A DNA stretch of 64,000 bases from Hydractinia symbiolongicarpus (lineage: Eukaryota > Cnidaria > Hydrozoa > Anthoathecata > Hydractiniidae), in the NCBI RefSeq assembly GCF_029227915.1, contig NC_079881.1, forward strand, positions 23,475,501 through 23,539,500. Reading direction: 5' to 3'. Position 1 is the stretch's first letter. Every line of letters starts with the position of its first letter. Below the pieces are notes generated by a model. It made no database searches. It saw only the letters and a list, made by a program, of their open reading frames with translations, and was not told where the DNA came from. Shown piece after piece: positions 52,991 to 64,000 of the stretch. The position numbers were made by a program, and so were the translations under genes.

Positions 52991-54230
52991 GGTTGCATCG
53001 CTTTTAACAGTGAAACGATTGACTGTGGGAATAAATAGAACTGATTCTGGACTGTGACCTTATAAATGTGACAACTGAGTCAATTGGTGTCCAAAGAATA
53101 ACACTCTTCTTAATTTGACATGATTGCTGGAATTTAGCGTTTACGTTAGGCTCTGTGGTAGCGCTTTATTTAAAAATTTAGATAAATAAGTCTTTTCTTA
53201 CTGTGGGACCAATCCTGGCCGTTCGCACGCGCTGAATAAATAAGAACAGTTCCAAAGACTACATTTCATTGACTTTCTAGCGGTATAAGTCCGTTTGAGT
53301 TACAACGGTTCTGTCACATATTCGTACCAATATGTACTTAGCGATAGTATTCGGATATTACTAGGTTGCATCGCTTTTAACAGTGAAACGCTTGACTGTG
53401 GGACTTAATTGAACTGATTTTGGACTTTGACCTTGTAAATGTGATAAATGAGCCAGTTTGACTACAAGAAATAATATTCTTCTTAATTTGACATGATTGC
53501 TGGAACTCAGCGATTACACTGCTCGCTGTGGTAGCGCTTTATTAAAAAATTAAGATAAACAAGTCATTTTTTACTGTGGGACCAATCCTAGACGTTAGTT
53601 CGCGCTGAAGAAGTAGAGACAGTTTCAAAAACTACCTTTCATTGATTTTCTAACGGTGTCAATCCGTTTGAGTTACAACGCTTGCGTCACATATTCGTAC
53701 CAACATGTATTTGGTGATTTTCTTCCGATATTACTAATTTGTATTGCTTTTAACAGTGAAACGATTGACTGTGGGAATAAATAGAACTGATTCTGGACTG
53801 TGACCTTATAAATGTGACAACTGAGTCAATTGGTGTCCAAAGAATAACACTCTTCTTAATTTGACATGATTGCTGGAATTCAGCGGTTACGTTAGGCTCT
53901 GTGGTAGCGCTTTATTTAAAAATTTAGATAAATAAGTCTTTTCTTACTGTGGGACCAATCCTGGCCGTTCGCACGCGCTGAATAAATAAGAACAGTTCCA
54001 AAGACTACATTTCATTGACTTTCTAGCGGTATAAGTCCGTTTGAGTTACAACGGTTCTGTCACATATTCGTACCAATATGTACTTAGCGATAGTATTCGG
54101 ATATTACTAGGTTGCATCGCTTTTAACAGTGAAACGCTTGACTGTGGGACTTAATTGAACTGATTTTGGACTTTGACCTTGTAAATGTGATAAATGAGCC
54201 AGTTTGACTACAAGAAATAACATTCTTCCT
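52991..54230 (+). repeat. Dimer HOR, 746 bp
   Basis: gttcgcacgcgctgaataaa with ataagaacag occurs at 53221 and 53967, exactly 746 bp apart, along with gttacgttaggctc and gtaccaatatgtactta. Starts: 53273, 53646, 54019. The copy at 53646 opens ttttct. Confidence 0.78.
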
Positions 54231-56246
54231 AATTTGACATGATTGCTGGAACTCAGCGATTACACTGGTCACTGTGGAAGCGCTTTATTACAAAATCAAG
54301 ATAAACAAGTCATTTTTTACTGTGGGACCAATCCTAGCCGTTGGCTCGCGCTGAAGAAATAGAGGCAGTTTCAAAAACTACATTTCATTTACTTTCTAAC
54401 GGTGTCAATCCGTTTGAGTTACTACGGTTGCGTCACATATTTGTACCAACGTGTATTTAGTGATTTTCTTCCGATATTACTAAGTTGTATTGCTTTTAAC
54501 AGTGAAACGATTGACTGTGGGAATTAATAGAACTGATTCTGGACTGCGACCTTATAAATGTGATAAATGAGCCAATTGGTCTCCAAGGAATAACATTCTT
54601 CTTAATTTGACATGATTGGCGGAATTCATCGATGACATAAGGCTCTGTGGTAGCGCTTTATTTAAAAATTTAGATAAATAAATCTTTTCTTACTGTGGGA
54701 CCAATCCTTGCCGTTAGCACGCGCTAAATAAATAGGAACAGTTCCAAAGTCTACATTTCATTGACTTTCTAGCGGTATAAATTCGTTTGAGTTACAACGG
54801 TTGCGTCACATATTCGTACCAACATGTATTTAGCCATAGTATTCGGATATTACTAGGTTGCATCGCTTTTAACAGTGAAACGCTTGACTGTGGTACTTAA
54901 TTGAACTGATTTTGGACTTTGACTTTATAAATGTGATAAATGAGCTAGTTTGACTACAAGAAATAACATTCTTCTTAATTTGACATGATTGCTGGAATTC
55001 AGCGATTACACTGGGCGCTGTGGCAGCGCTTTATTTAAAAATTTAGATAAATAAATCTTTTCTTACTGTGGGACCAATCTTAGCCGTTAGCTCGCGCTGA
55101 AGAAATAGAGACAGTTTCAGAAACTACATTTCATTTACTTTTTAACGGTGTCAATCCGTTTGAGTTACATCGGTTGCGTCACATATTCGTACCAACATGT
55201 ATTTAGCGATATTTTTCCGCTACTACTAGGTTCCATCGCGTTTAACAGTGAAACGATTGAATGTGGGACTTAATTGAACTGGTTTTGGACTGTGACCTTA
55301 TAAATGTGAAAGTGAGACAATTGGACTTCAAGAAATAACATTCTTCTTAATTTGACTTGATTACCGAAACTCAGCGATTACATTTGGCGCTGTGGTAGCG
55401 ATTCATTTACAAATTAAGATAAAAAAATCAGTTTTTACTGTGGGACAAATCCTAGCCGTTAGCGCGCGCTGAAGAAATAGAGACAGTTTCAAATACTACA
55501 TTTCACTGACTTTCTAACGGTGTCAGTCCCTTTGAGTTACAACAGTTGCGTCACATATTCGTACCAACATGTGTTTAGCGATAGTAATCGGATATTGCTA
55601 GGTTGCATCGCTTTTAACAGTGAAACGATTGACTGTGGGACTTATTTGAACTGATTTTGCACTTTGACCTTATAAATGTGATAAATGAGGCAGTTTGACT
55701 ACAAGAAATAACATTCTTCTTAATTTGACATGATTGCTGGAACTCAGCGATTACAGTGGGCGCTGTGGTAGCGCTTTATTAAAAAATTAGGACAAATAAG
55801 TCATTTTTTACTGTGGGACCACTCCTAGCCGTTAGCTCGTGCTGAAGAAATAGAGACAGTTTCAAAAACTACCTTTCATTGACTTTCTAACGGTGTCAAT
55901 CCGTTTGAGTTACAACGGTTGCGTCACATATTTGTACCAACATTTATTTAGTGATTTTCTTCCGATATTACTAAGTTGTATTGCTTTTAACAGTGAAACG
56001 ATTGACTGTGGGAATTAATAGAACTGATTCTGGATTGCGACCTTATAAATGTGCCAATTGGTCTCCAAGGAATAACATTCTTCTTAATTTGAGATGATTG
56101 CCGGAATTCATCGATTACATTAGGCTCTATGGTAGCGCTTTATATAAAAATTTAGATAAATAAGTCTTTTCTTACTGTGGGACAAATACTGGTCGTTAGC
56201 ACGCGCTGAATAAATAGGAACAGTTTCAAAAACTACATTTCATTGA
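54231..56246 (+). repeat. Mixed satellite block
   Basis: Starts: 54392, 54765, 55138, 55510, 55883. It includes a C/D hybrid at 55138 and an E-like monomer at 55883 that is only 364 bp because about 9 bp are missing at about 56054 (aaatgtgccaattgg). Confidence 0.7.
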
Positions 56247-58481
56247 CTTTCTAGCGGTATATGTCCGTTTGAGTTACAACGGTTCTGTCACATATTCGTA
56301 CCAACATGTATTTAGCAATATTTTTCCGCTACTACTAGGTTCCATCGCTTTTAACAGTGAAACGATTGACTGTGGGACTTAATTGAACTGATTTTGGACT
56401 GTGACCTTATAAATGTGAGAGCGAGACAATTGGACTTCAAGAAATAACAGTCATCCTAATTTGACATGATTGCTGGAACTCAGCGATTACACTGGTCACT
56501 GTGGTAGCGCTTTATTACAAAAATAAGATAAACAAGTCATTCTTTACTGTGGGACCAATCCTAGCCGTTAGCTCGCGCTGAAGAGATAGATACAGTTTCA
56601 AAAACTACCTTTCATTGACTTTCTAACGGTGTCAATCCGTTTGAGTTACAACAGTTGCGTCACATATTCGTACCAACATGTATTTGGTGATTTTCTTCCA
56701 ATATTACTAAATTGTATTGCTTTTAACAGTGAAACGATTAACTGTGGGAATAAATAGAACTGATTCTGGACTGTGATCTTATAAATGTGATAAATGAGTC
56801 AATTGTTGTCCAAAGAATAACAATCTTCTTAATTTGACATGATTGCTGGAATTCAGCGAATACATTAGGCTCTGTGGTAGCGCTTTATTTAAAAATTTAG
56901 ATAAATAAGTCTTTTTTTGCTGTGGGACCAATCCTGGCCGTTAGCACACGCTGAATAAATAGGAACAGTTTCAAAAACTACATTTCATTGACTTTCTAGC
57001 GGTATATGTCCGTTTGAGTTACAACGGTTCTGTCACATATTCGTACCAACATGTATTTAGCAATATTTTTCCGCTACTACTAGGTTGCATCGCTTTTAAC
57101 AGTGAAATGATTGACTGTGGGACTTAATTGAACTGATTTTGGACTGTGACCTTATAAATGTGAAAGCGAGACAATTGGACTTCAAGAAATAACAGTCATC
57201 CTAATTTGACATGATTGCTGGAACTCAGCGATTACACTGGTCACTGTGGTAGCGCTTTATTACAAAATTAAGATAAACAAGTCATTCTTTACTGTGGGAC
57301 CAATCCTAGCCGTTAGCTCGCGCTGAAGAGATAGATACAGTTTTAAAAACTACCTTTCATTGACTTTCTAACGGTGTCAATCCGTTTGAGTTACAACAGT
57401 TGCGTCACATATTCGTACCAACATGTATTTGGTGATTTTCTTCCAATATTACTAAATTGTATTGCTTTTAACAGTGAAACGATTAACTGTGGGAATAAAT
57501 AGAACTGATTCTGGACTGTGATCTTATAAATGTGATAAATGAGTCAATTGTTGTCCAAAGAATAACAATCTTCTTAATTTGACATGATTGCTGGAATTCA
57601 GCGAATACATTAGGCTCTGTGGTAGCGCTTTATTTAAAAATTTAGATAAATAAGTCTTTTTTTGCTGTGGGACCAATCCTGGCCGTTAGCACACGCTGAA
57701 TAAATAGGAACAGTTTCAAAAACTACATTTCATTGACTTTCTAGCGGTATATGTCCGTTTGAGTTACAACGGTTCTGTCACATATTCGTACCAACATGTA
57801 TTTAGCAATATTTTTCCGCTACTACTAGGTTCCATCGCTTTTAACAGTGAAACGATTGACTGTGGGACTTAATTGAACTGATTTTGGACTGTGACCTTAT
57901 AAATGTGAAAGCGAGACAATTGGACTTCAAGAAATAACAGTCATCCTAATTTGACATGATTGCTGGAACTCAGCGATTACACTGGTCACTGTGGTAGCGC
58001 TTTATTACAAAATTAAGATAAACAAGTCATTCTTTACTGTGGGACCAATCCTAGCCGTTAGCTCGCGCTGAAGAGATAGATACAGTTTTAAAAACTACCT
58101 TTCATTGACTTTCTAACGGTGTCAATCCGTTTGAGTTACAACAGTTGCGTCACATATTCGTACCAACATGTATTTGGTGATTTTCTTCCAATATTACTAA
58201 ATTGTATTGCTTTTAACAGTGAAACGATTAACTGTGGGAATAAATAGAACTGATTCTGGACTGTGATCTTATAAATGTGATAAATGAGTCAATTGTTGTC
58301 CAAAGAATAACAATCTTCTTAATTTGACATGATTGCTGGAATTCAGCGAATACATTAGGCTCTGTGGTAGCGCTTTATTTAAAAATTTAGATAAATAAGT
58401 CTTTTTTTGCTGTGGGACCAATCCTGGCCGTTAGCACACGCTGAATAAATAGGAACAGTTTCAAAAACTACATTTCATTGA
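56247..58481 (+). repeat. Dimer HOR, 745 bp, 3 copies
   Basis: A C-type monomer (agcaatatttttccgctac) alternates with a B-type monomer (ctaaattgtattgc). Starts: 56247, 56619, 56992, 57364, 57737, 58109. Copies are near-identical by eye; the second has ggttgcatcgc where the others have ggttccatcgc. Confidence 0.85.
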
Positions 58482-59159
58482 CTTTCTAGCGGTATAAATC
58501 TGTTTGAGTTACAACGGTTGTGTCACATATTCATACCAACATGTATTTAGCGATAGTATTCGGATATTACTAGGTTGCATCGCTTTTAACAGTGAAACGC
58601 TTGACTGTGGGACTTAATTGAACTGATTTTGGACTTTGACCTTATAAATGTGATAAATGAGCTAGTTTGACTACAAGAAATGACATTCTTCTTAATTTGA
58701 CATGATTGCTGGAACTCAGCGATTACACTGGGCGCTGTGGAAGCGCTTTATTAAAAAATTAAGATAAATAAGTCATTTTTTATTGTGGGACCAATCCTAG
58801 CCGTTAGCTCGCGCTGAAGAAATAGAGACAGTTTTTAAAACTACCTGTCATTGACTTTCTAACGATGTCAATCCGTTTGAGTTACAACGGTTATGTCACA
58901 TATTCGTACCAACATGTATTTGGTGATTTTCTTGCGATATTACTAAGTTGTATTGCTTTTAAAAGTGAAACGATTGACTGTGGGAATAAATAGAACTGAT
59001 TCTGGACTGTGACCTTATAAATGTAATAACTGAGTCAATTGGTGTCCAAAGAATAACACTCTTCTCAATTTGGCATGATTGCTGGAATTCAGCGGTTACA
59101 TTAGGCTCTGTGGTAGCGCTTTATTTAAAAATTTAGATAAATAAGTCTTTTCTTACTGT
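58482..59159 (+). repeat. A/B pair between HOR blocks
   Basis: Starts: 58482 and 58855. Resembles the pair at 48428 and 48801 (gtagcgctt changed to gaagcgctt, and acctgtcattga in both). Confidence 0.7.
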
Positions 59160-62150
59160 GGGACCAATCGTGGCCGTTAGCACGCGCTGAATAAATAGGA
59201 GCAGTTCCAAAGACTACATTTCATTGACTTTCTAGCGGTATAAGTCCGTTTGAGTTACAACGGTTGCGTCACATATTCGTACCAACATGTATTTGGCGAT
59301 ATTTTTCCGCTACTATTAGGTTCCATCGCTTTTAACAGTGAAACGATTGACTGTGGGACTTGGTTGAACTGATTTTGGACTGTGACCTTATAAATGTGAA
59401 AGCGAGACAATTGCTCTTCAAGAAATAACATTCTTCCTAATTTGACATGATTGCTGGAACTCAGCGATTACACTGGTCACTGTGGTAGCGCTTTATTACA
59501 AAATTAAGATAAACAAGTCATTCTATACTGTGGGACCAATCCTAGCCGTTAGCTCGCGCTGAAGAAATAGAGACAGTTTCAAATACTACATTTCACTGAC
59601 TTTCTAACGGTGTCAGTCCGTTTGAGTTACAACGGTTGCGTCACATATTCGTACCAACATGTATTTAGCGATAGTATTCGGATATTGCTAGGTTGCATCG
59701 CTTTTAACAGTGAAACGCTTGACTGTGGGATTTATTCGAAATGATTTTGGACTTTGACCTTATAAATGTGATAAATGAGCTAGTTTGACTACAAGAAATA
59801 ACATTCTTCTTAATTTGACATGATTGCTGGAACTCAGCGATTACAGTGGGCGCTGTGGTAGCGCTTTATTGAAAAAGTAGGACAAATAAGTCATTTCTTA
59901 CTGTAGGACCAATCCTAGCCGTTAGCTCGCGCTGAAGAGATAGAGACAGTTTCAACAACTGCCTTTCATTGACTTTCTAACGGTGTCAATCCGTTTGAGT
60001 TACAACGGTTGCGTCACATATTCGTACCAACATGTATTTGGTGATTTTCTTCCAATATTACTAAGTTGTATTGCTTTTAACAGTGAAACGATTAACTGTG
60101 GGACATGGTTGAACTGATTCTGGACTGTGATCTTATAAATGTGATAAATGAGTCAATTGTTGTCCAAAGAATAACAATCTTCTTAATTTGACATGATTGC
60201 TGGAATTCAGCGAATACATTAGGCTCTGTGGTAGCGCTTTATTTAAAAATTTAGATAAATAAGTCTTTTCTTACTGTGGGACCAATCGTGGCCGTTAGCA
60301 CGCGCTGAATAAATAGGAGCAGTTCCAAAGACTACATTTCATTGACTTTCCAGCGGTATAAGTCCGTTTGAGTTACAACGGTTGCGTCACATATTCGTAC
60401 CAACATGTATTTGGCGATATTTTTCCGCTACTATTAGGTTCCATCGCTTTTAACAGTGAAACGATTGACTGTGGGACTTGGTTGAACTGATTTTGGACTG
60501 TGACCTTATAAATGTGAAAGCGAGACAATTGCTCTTCAAGAAATAACATTCTTCCTAATTTGACATGATTGCTGGAACTCAGCGATTACACTGGTCACTG
60601 TGGTAGCGCTTTATTACAAAATTAAGATAAACAAGTCATTCTATACTGTGGGACCAATCCTAGCCGTTAGCTTGCGCTGAAGAAATAGAGACAGTTTCAA
60701 ATACTACATTTCACTGACTTTCTAACGGTGTCAGTCCGTTTGAGTTACAACGGTTGCGTCACATATTCGTACCAACATGTATTTAGCGATAGTATTCGGA
60801 TATTGCTAGGTTGCATCGCTTTTAACAGTGAAACGCTTGACTGTGGGATTTATTCGAAATGATTTTGGACTTTGACCTTATAAATGTGATAAATGAGCTA
60901 GTTTGACTACAAGAAATAACATTCTTCTTAATTTGACATGATTGCTGGAACTCAGCGATTACAGTGGGCGCTGTGGTAGCGCTTTATTGAAAAATTAGGA
61001 CAAATAAGTCATTTTTTACTGTAGGACCAATCCTAGCCGTTAGCTCGCGCTGAAGAGATAGAGACAGTTTCAACAACTGCCTTTCATTGACTTTCTAACG
61101 GTGTCAATCCGTTTGAGTTACAACGGTTGCGTCACATATTCGTACCAACATGTATTTGGTGATTTTCTTCCAATATTACTAAGTTGTATTGCTTTTAACA
61201 GTGAAACGATTAACTGTGGGACATGGTTGAACTGATTCTGGACTGTGATCTTATAAATGTGATAAATGAGTCAATTGTTGTCCAAAGAATAACAATCTTC
61301 TTAATTTGACATGATTGCTGGAATTCAGCGAATACATTAGGCTCTGTGGTAGCGCTTTATTTAAAAATTTAGATAAATAAGTCTTTTCTTACTGTGGGAC
61401 CAATCGTGGCCGTTAGCACGCGCTGAATAAATAGGAGCAGTTCCAAAGACTACATTTCATTGACTTTCTAGCGGTATAAGTCCGTTTGAGTTACAACGGT
61501 TGCGTCACATATTCGTACCAACATGTATTTGGCGATATTTTTCCGCTACTATTAGGTTCCATCGCTTTTAACAGTGAAACGATTGACTGTGGGACTTGGT
61601 TGAACTGATTTTGGACTGTGACCTTATAAATGTGAAAGCGAGACAATTGTTCTTCAAGAAATAACATTCTTCCTAATTTGACATGATTGCTGGAACTCAG
61701 CGATTACACTGGTCACTGTGGTAGCGCTTTATTACAAAATTAAGATAAACAAGTCATTCTATACTGTGGGACCAATCCTAGCCGTTAGCTTGCGCTGAAG
61801 AAATAGAGACAGTTTCAAATACTACATTTCACTGACTTTCTAACGGTGTCAATCCGTTTGAGTTACAACGGTTGCGTCACATATTCGTACCAACATGTAT
61901 TTGGTGATTTTCTTCCAATATTACTAAGTTGTATTGCTTTTAACAGTGAAACGATTAACTGTGGGACATGGTTGAACTGATTCTGGACTGTGATCTTATA
62001 AATGTGATAAATGAGTCAATTGTTGTCCAAAGAATAACAATCTTCTTAATTTGACATGATTGCTGGAATTCAGCGAATACATTAGGCTCTGTGGTAGCGC
62101 TTTATTTAAAAATTTAGATAAATAAGTCATTTTTTGCTGTGGGACCAATC
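59160..62150 (+). repeat. Trimer HOR, 1118 bp, ~2.7 copies
   Basis: gcagttccaaagactac occurs at 59201, 60319 and 61437, 1118 bp apart. Each unit holds a C-type monomer (ggcgatatttttccgctac), an A-type with ttattcgaaatgat, and a B-type with ggacatggttgaac or a related form. In the third unit the A-type is missing: the array passes from the C-type at 61464 straight to the B-type at 61836. Starts: 59228, 59600, 59973, 60346, 60718, 61091, 61464, 61836. Confidence 0.86.
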
Positions 62151-64000
62151 CTGGCCGTTAGCACGCACTGAATAAATAGGAACAGTTCCAAAGACTACAT
62201 TTCATTGACTTTCTAGCGGTATAAGTCCGTTTGAGTTACAACGGTTCTGTCACATATTCGTACCAATATGTACTTAGCGATAGTATTCGGATATTACTAG
62301 GTTGCATCGCTTTTAACAGTGAAACGATTGACTGTGGGACTTAATTGAACTGATTTTGGATTGTGACCTTATAAATGTGAAAGCAAGACAATTGGACTTT
62401 AAGAAATAACATTCTTCCTAATTTGACATGATTGCTGGAACTCAGCGATTACACTGGTCACTGTGGTAGCGCTTTATTACAAAATTAAGATAAACAAGTC
62501 ATTCTTTACTGTGGGACCAATCCTAGCCGTTAGCTAGCGCTGAAGAAATAGAGACAGTTTCAAATACTACATTTCACTGACTTTCTAACGGTGTCAGTCC
62601 GTTTGAGTTACAACAGTTGCGTCACATATTCGTACCAACATGTATTTAGCGATAGTATTCGGATATTGCTAGGTTGCATCCCTTTTAACAGTGAAACGAT
62701 TGACTGTGGGACTTATTTGAACTGATTTTGGACTTTGACCTTATAAATGTAATAAATTAGCTAGTTTGACTACAAGAAATAACATTCTTCCTAATTTGAC
62801 ATGATTAATGGAACTCAGCGATTACACTGGTCACTGTGGTAGCGCTTTATTACAAAATTAAGATAAACAAGTCATTTTTTACTGTGGGACCATTCCTAGC
62901 CGTCGGCTCGCGCTGAAGAAATAGAGACAGTTTCAAAAACTACATTTCATTTACTTTCTAACGTTGTCAATCCGTTTGAGTTACAACGGTCGCGTCACAT
63001 ATTTGTACCAACATTTATTTAGTGATTTTCTTCCGATATTACTAAGTTGTATTGCTTTTAACAGTGAAACGATTGACTGTGGGAATTAATAGAACTGATT
63101 CTGGACTGCGACCTTATAAATGTGATAAGTGAGCCAATTGATCTCCAAGGAATAACATTCTTCTTAATTTGTCATGATTGCCGGAATGCATCGATTACAT
63201 TAGGCTCTGTGGTAGCGCTTTATTTAAAAATTTAGATAAATAAGTCTTTTCTTACTGTGGGACCAATCCTGGCCGTTAGCACGCGCTGAATAAATAGGAA
63301 CAGTTCCAAAGACTACATTTCATTGACTTTCTAGCGGTATAAGTCCATTTGAGTTACAACGGTTCTGTCACATGTTCGTACCAATATGTACTTAGCGATA
63401 GTATTCGGATATTACTAGGTTGCATCGCTTTTAACAGTGAAACGCTTGACTGTGGGACTTAATTGAACTGATTTTGGACTTTGACCTTGTAAATGGGATA
63501 AATGAGCCAGTTTGACTACAAGAAATAACATTCTTCCTAATTTGACATGATTACTGGAACTCAGCGATTACACTGGTCACTGTGGTAGCGCTTTATTACA
63601 TAATTAAGATAAACAAGTCATTTTTTACTGTGGGACCAATCCTAGCCGTCGCCTCGCGCTGAAGAAATAGAGACAGTTTCAAAAACTACATTTCATTTAC
63701 TTTCTAACGTTGTCAATCCGTTTGAGTTACAGCGGTTGCGTCACATATTTGTACCAACATTTATTTAGTGATTTTCTTCCGATATTACTAAGTTGTATTG
63801 CTTTTAACAGTGAAACGTTTGACTGTGGGAATTAATAAAATTGATTCTGGACTGCGACCTTATAAATGTGATAAATGAGCCAATTGGTCTCCAAGGAATA
63901 ACATTCTTCTTAATTTGACATGATTGCCGGAATTCATCGATTACATTAGGCTCTGTGGTAGCGCTTTATTTAAAAATTTAGATAAATAAGTGTTTTTTCG
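62151..64000 (+). repeat. Satellite block, right edge
   Basis: Starts: 62209, 62581, 62954, 63327, 63700 (cut at the window end after 301 bp). The monomers at 62954 and 63700 are a 746-bp-spaced pair (aacgttgtcaatccg, catatttgtaccaacattt, ctgcgacc). They resemble those at about 16037-20140, so related families recur more than 40 kb apart. Confidence 0.72.

Larger units (their letters stand above)
26241..64000 (+). repeat. ~373-bp satellite array, right arm
   Basis: Continuation of the same array in the same orientation and the same register after the insert: 26241-26515 is the missing 275 bp of the broken monomer, and the next start is 26516. About 102 further starts follow, the last at 63700, cut by the window end. 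Spacing is 371-375 bp except for 279-bp monomers at 36956, 40713 and 46581, a 498-bp one at 39842, a 76-bp one at 47606 and a 364-bp one at 55883. This arm is more heterogeneous than the left one: it holds nearly all of the C and D type monomers and all of the irregular lengths. No genes are visible in it. Confidence 0.97.

Noticed and set aside
1-64000. CRISPR array or rRNA spacer repeats
   Set aside because: The period is 373 bp with the whole period conserved and no short repeat/unique spacer pattern; no rRNA sequence is present.
1-64000. Inverted monomers or an array-orientation switch
   Set aside because: All monomer starts are in the same orientation; I found none reversed.

Overview
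The window is almost entirely satellite DNA from a eukaryote. I see no credible protein-coding gene and no rRNA or tRNA gene. Two stretches, 1-23594 and 26241-64000, form one continuous head-to-tail array of a monomer about 373 bp long. Setting each monomer boundary at the recurring ctttct motif, I count 166 monomer starts, all on the same strand; the last monomer is cut by the window end. Nearly all monomers are 371-373 bp. The exceptions are three of 279 bp, one of 498 bp, one of 76 bp, one of 375 bp and one of 364 bp.

Monomers fall into recognisable families. Types A and B are the commonest and often alternate, giving a dimer of about 746 bp. Minority types C and D are concentrated in the right half, and an E-like type (gaattaatag, ctgcgacc) is scattered. 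Above the monomer there is higher-order repeat (HOR) structure that changes along the array. From left to right I see: a 1492-bp tetramer, a 6713-bp 18-mer whose second copy lacks two monomers, a 6-mer/7-mer pair, a trimer, a single-monomer run, another tetramer, a pair of units starting 3757 bp apart, a trimer, dimers and a final 1118-bp trimer. This pattern fits repeated unequal exchange or gene conversion.

The array is interrupted once, at 23595-26240, by a 2646-bp AT-rich segment that splits one monomer into 98 + 275 bp. These parts add to exactly 373, so no target base was lost or duplicated. An unoccupied copy of the same site lies at 27359/27360. Read on the minus strand, the insert begins TC, ends CTAG with a small hairpin 9 nt upstream, and sits between host A and T. 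These are the hallmarks of a Helitron. It has no Rep/helicase coding capacity, so I call it a non-autonomous Helitron. Inside it are a diverged tandem repeat of about 97 bp and a cluster of GCTAGCTA motifs.

The host cannot be named from this sequence. Many monomer variants are CG to TG/CA changes, which suggests germline CpG methylation. The CTAG-rich, TATA-rich insert makes me think of an invertebrate, possibly a sponge, but that is only an impression. The array may be centromeric or pericentromeric heterochromatin; nothing here proves it.
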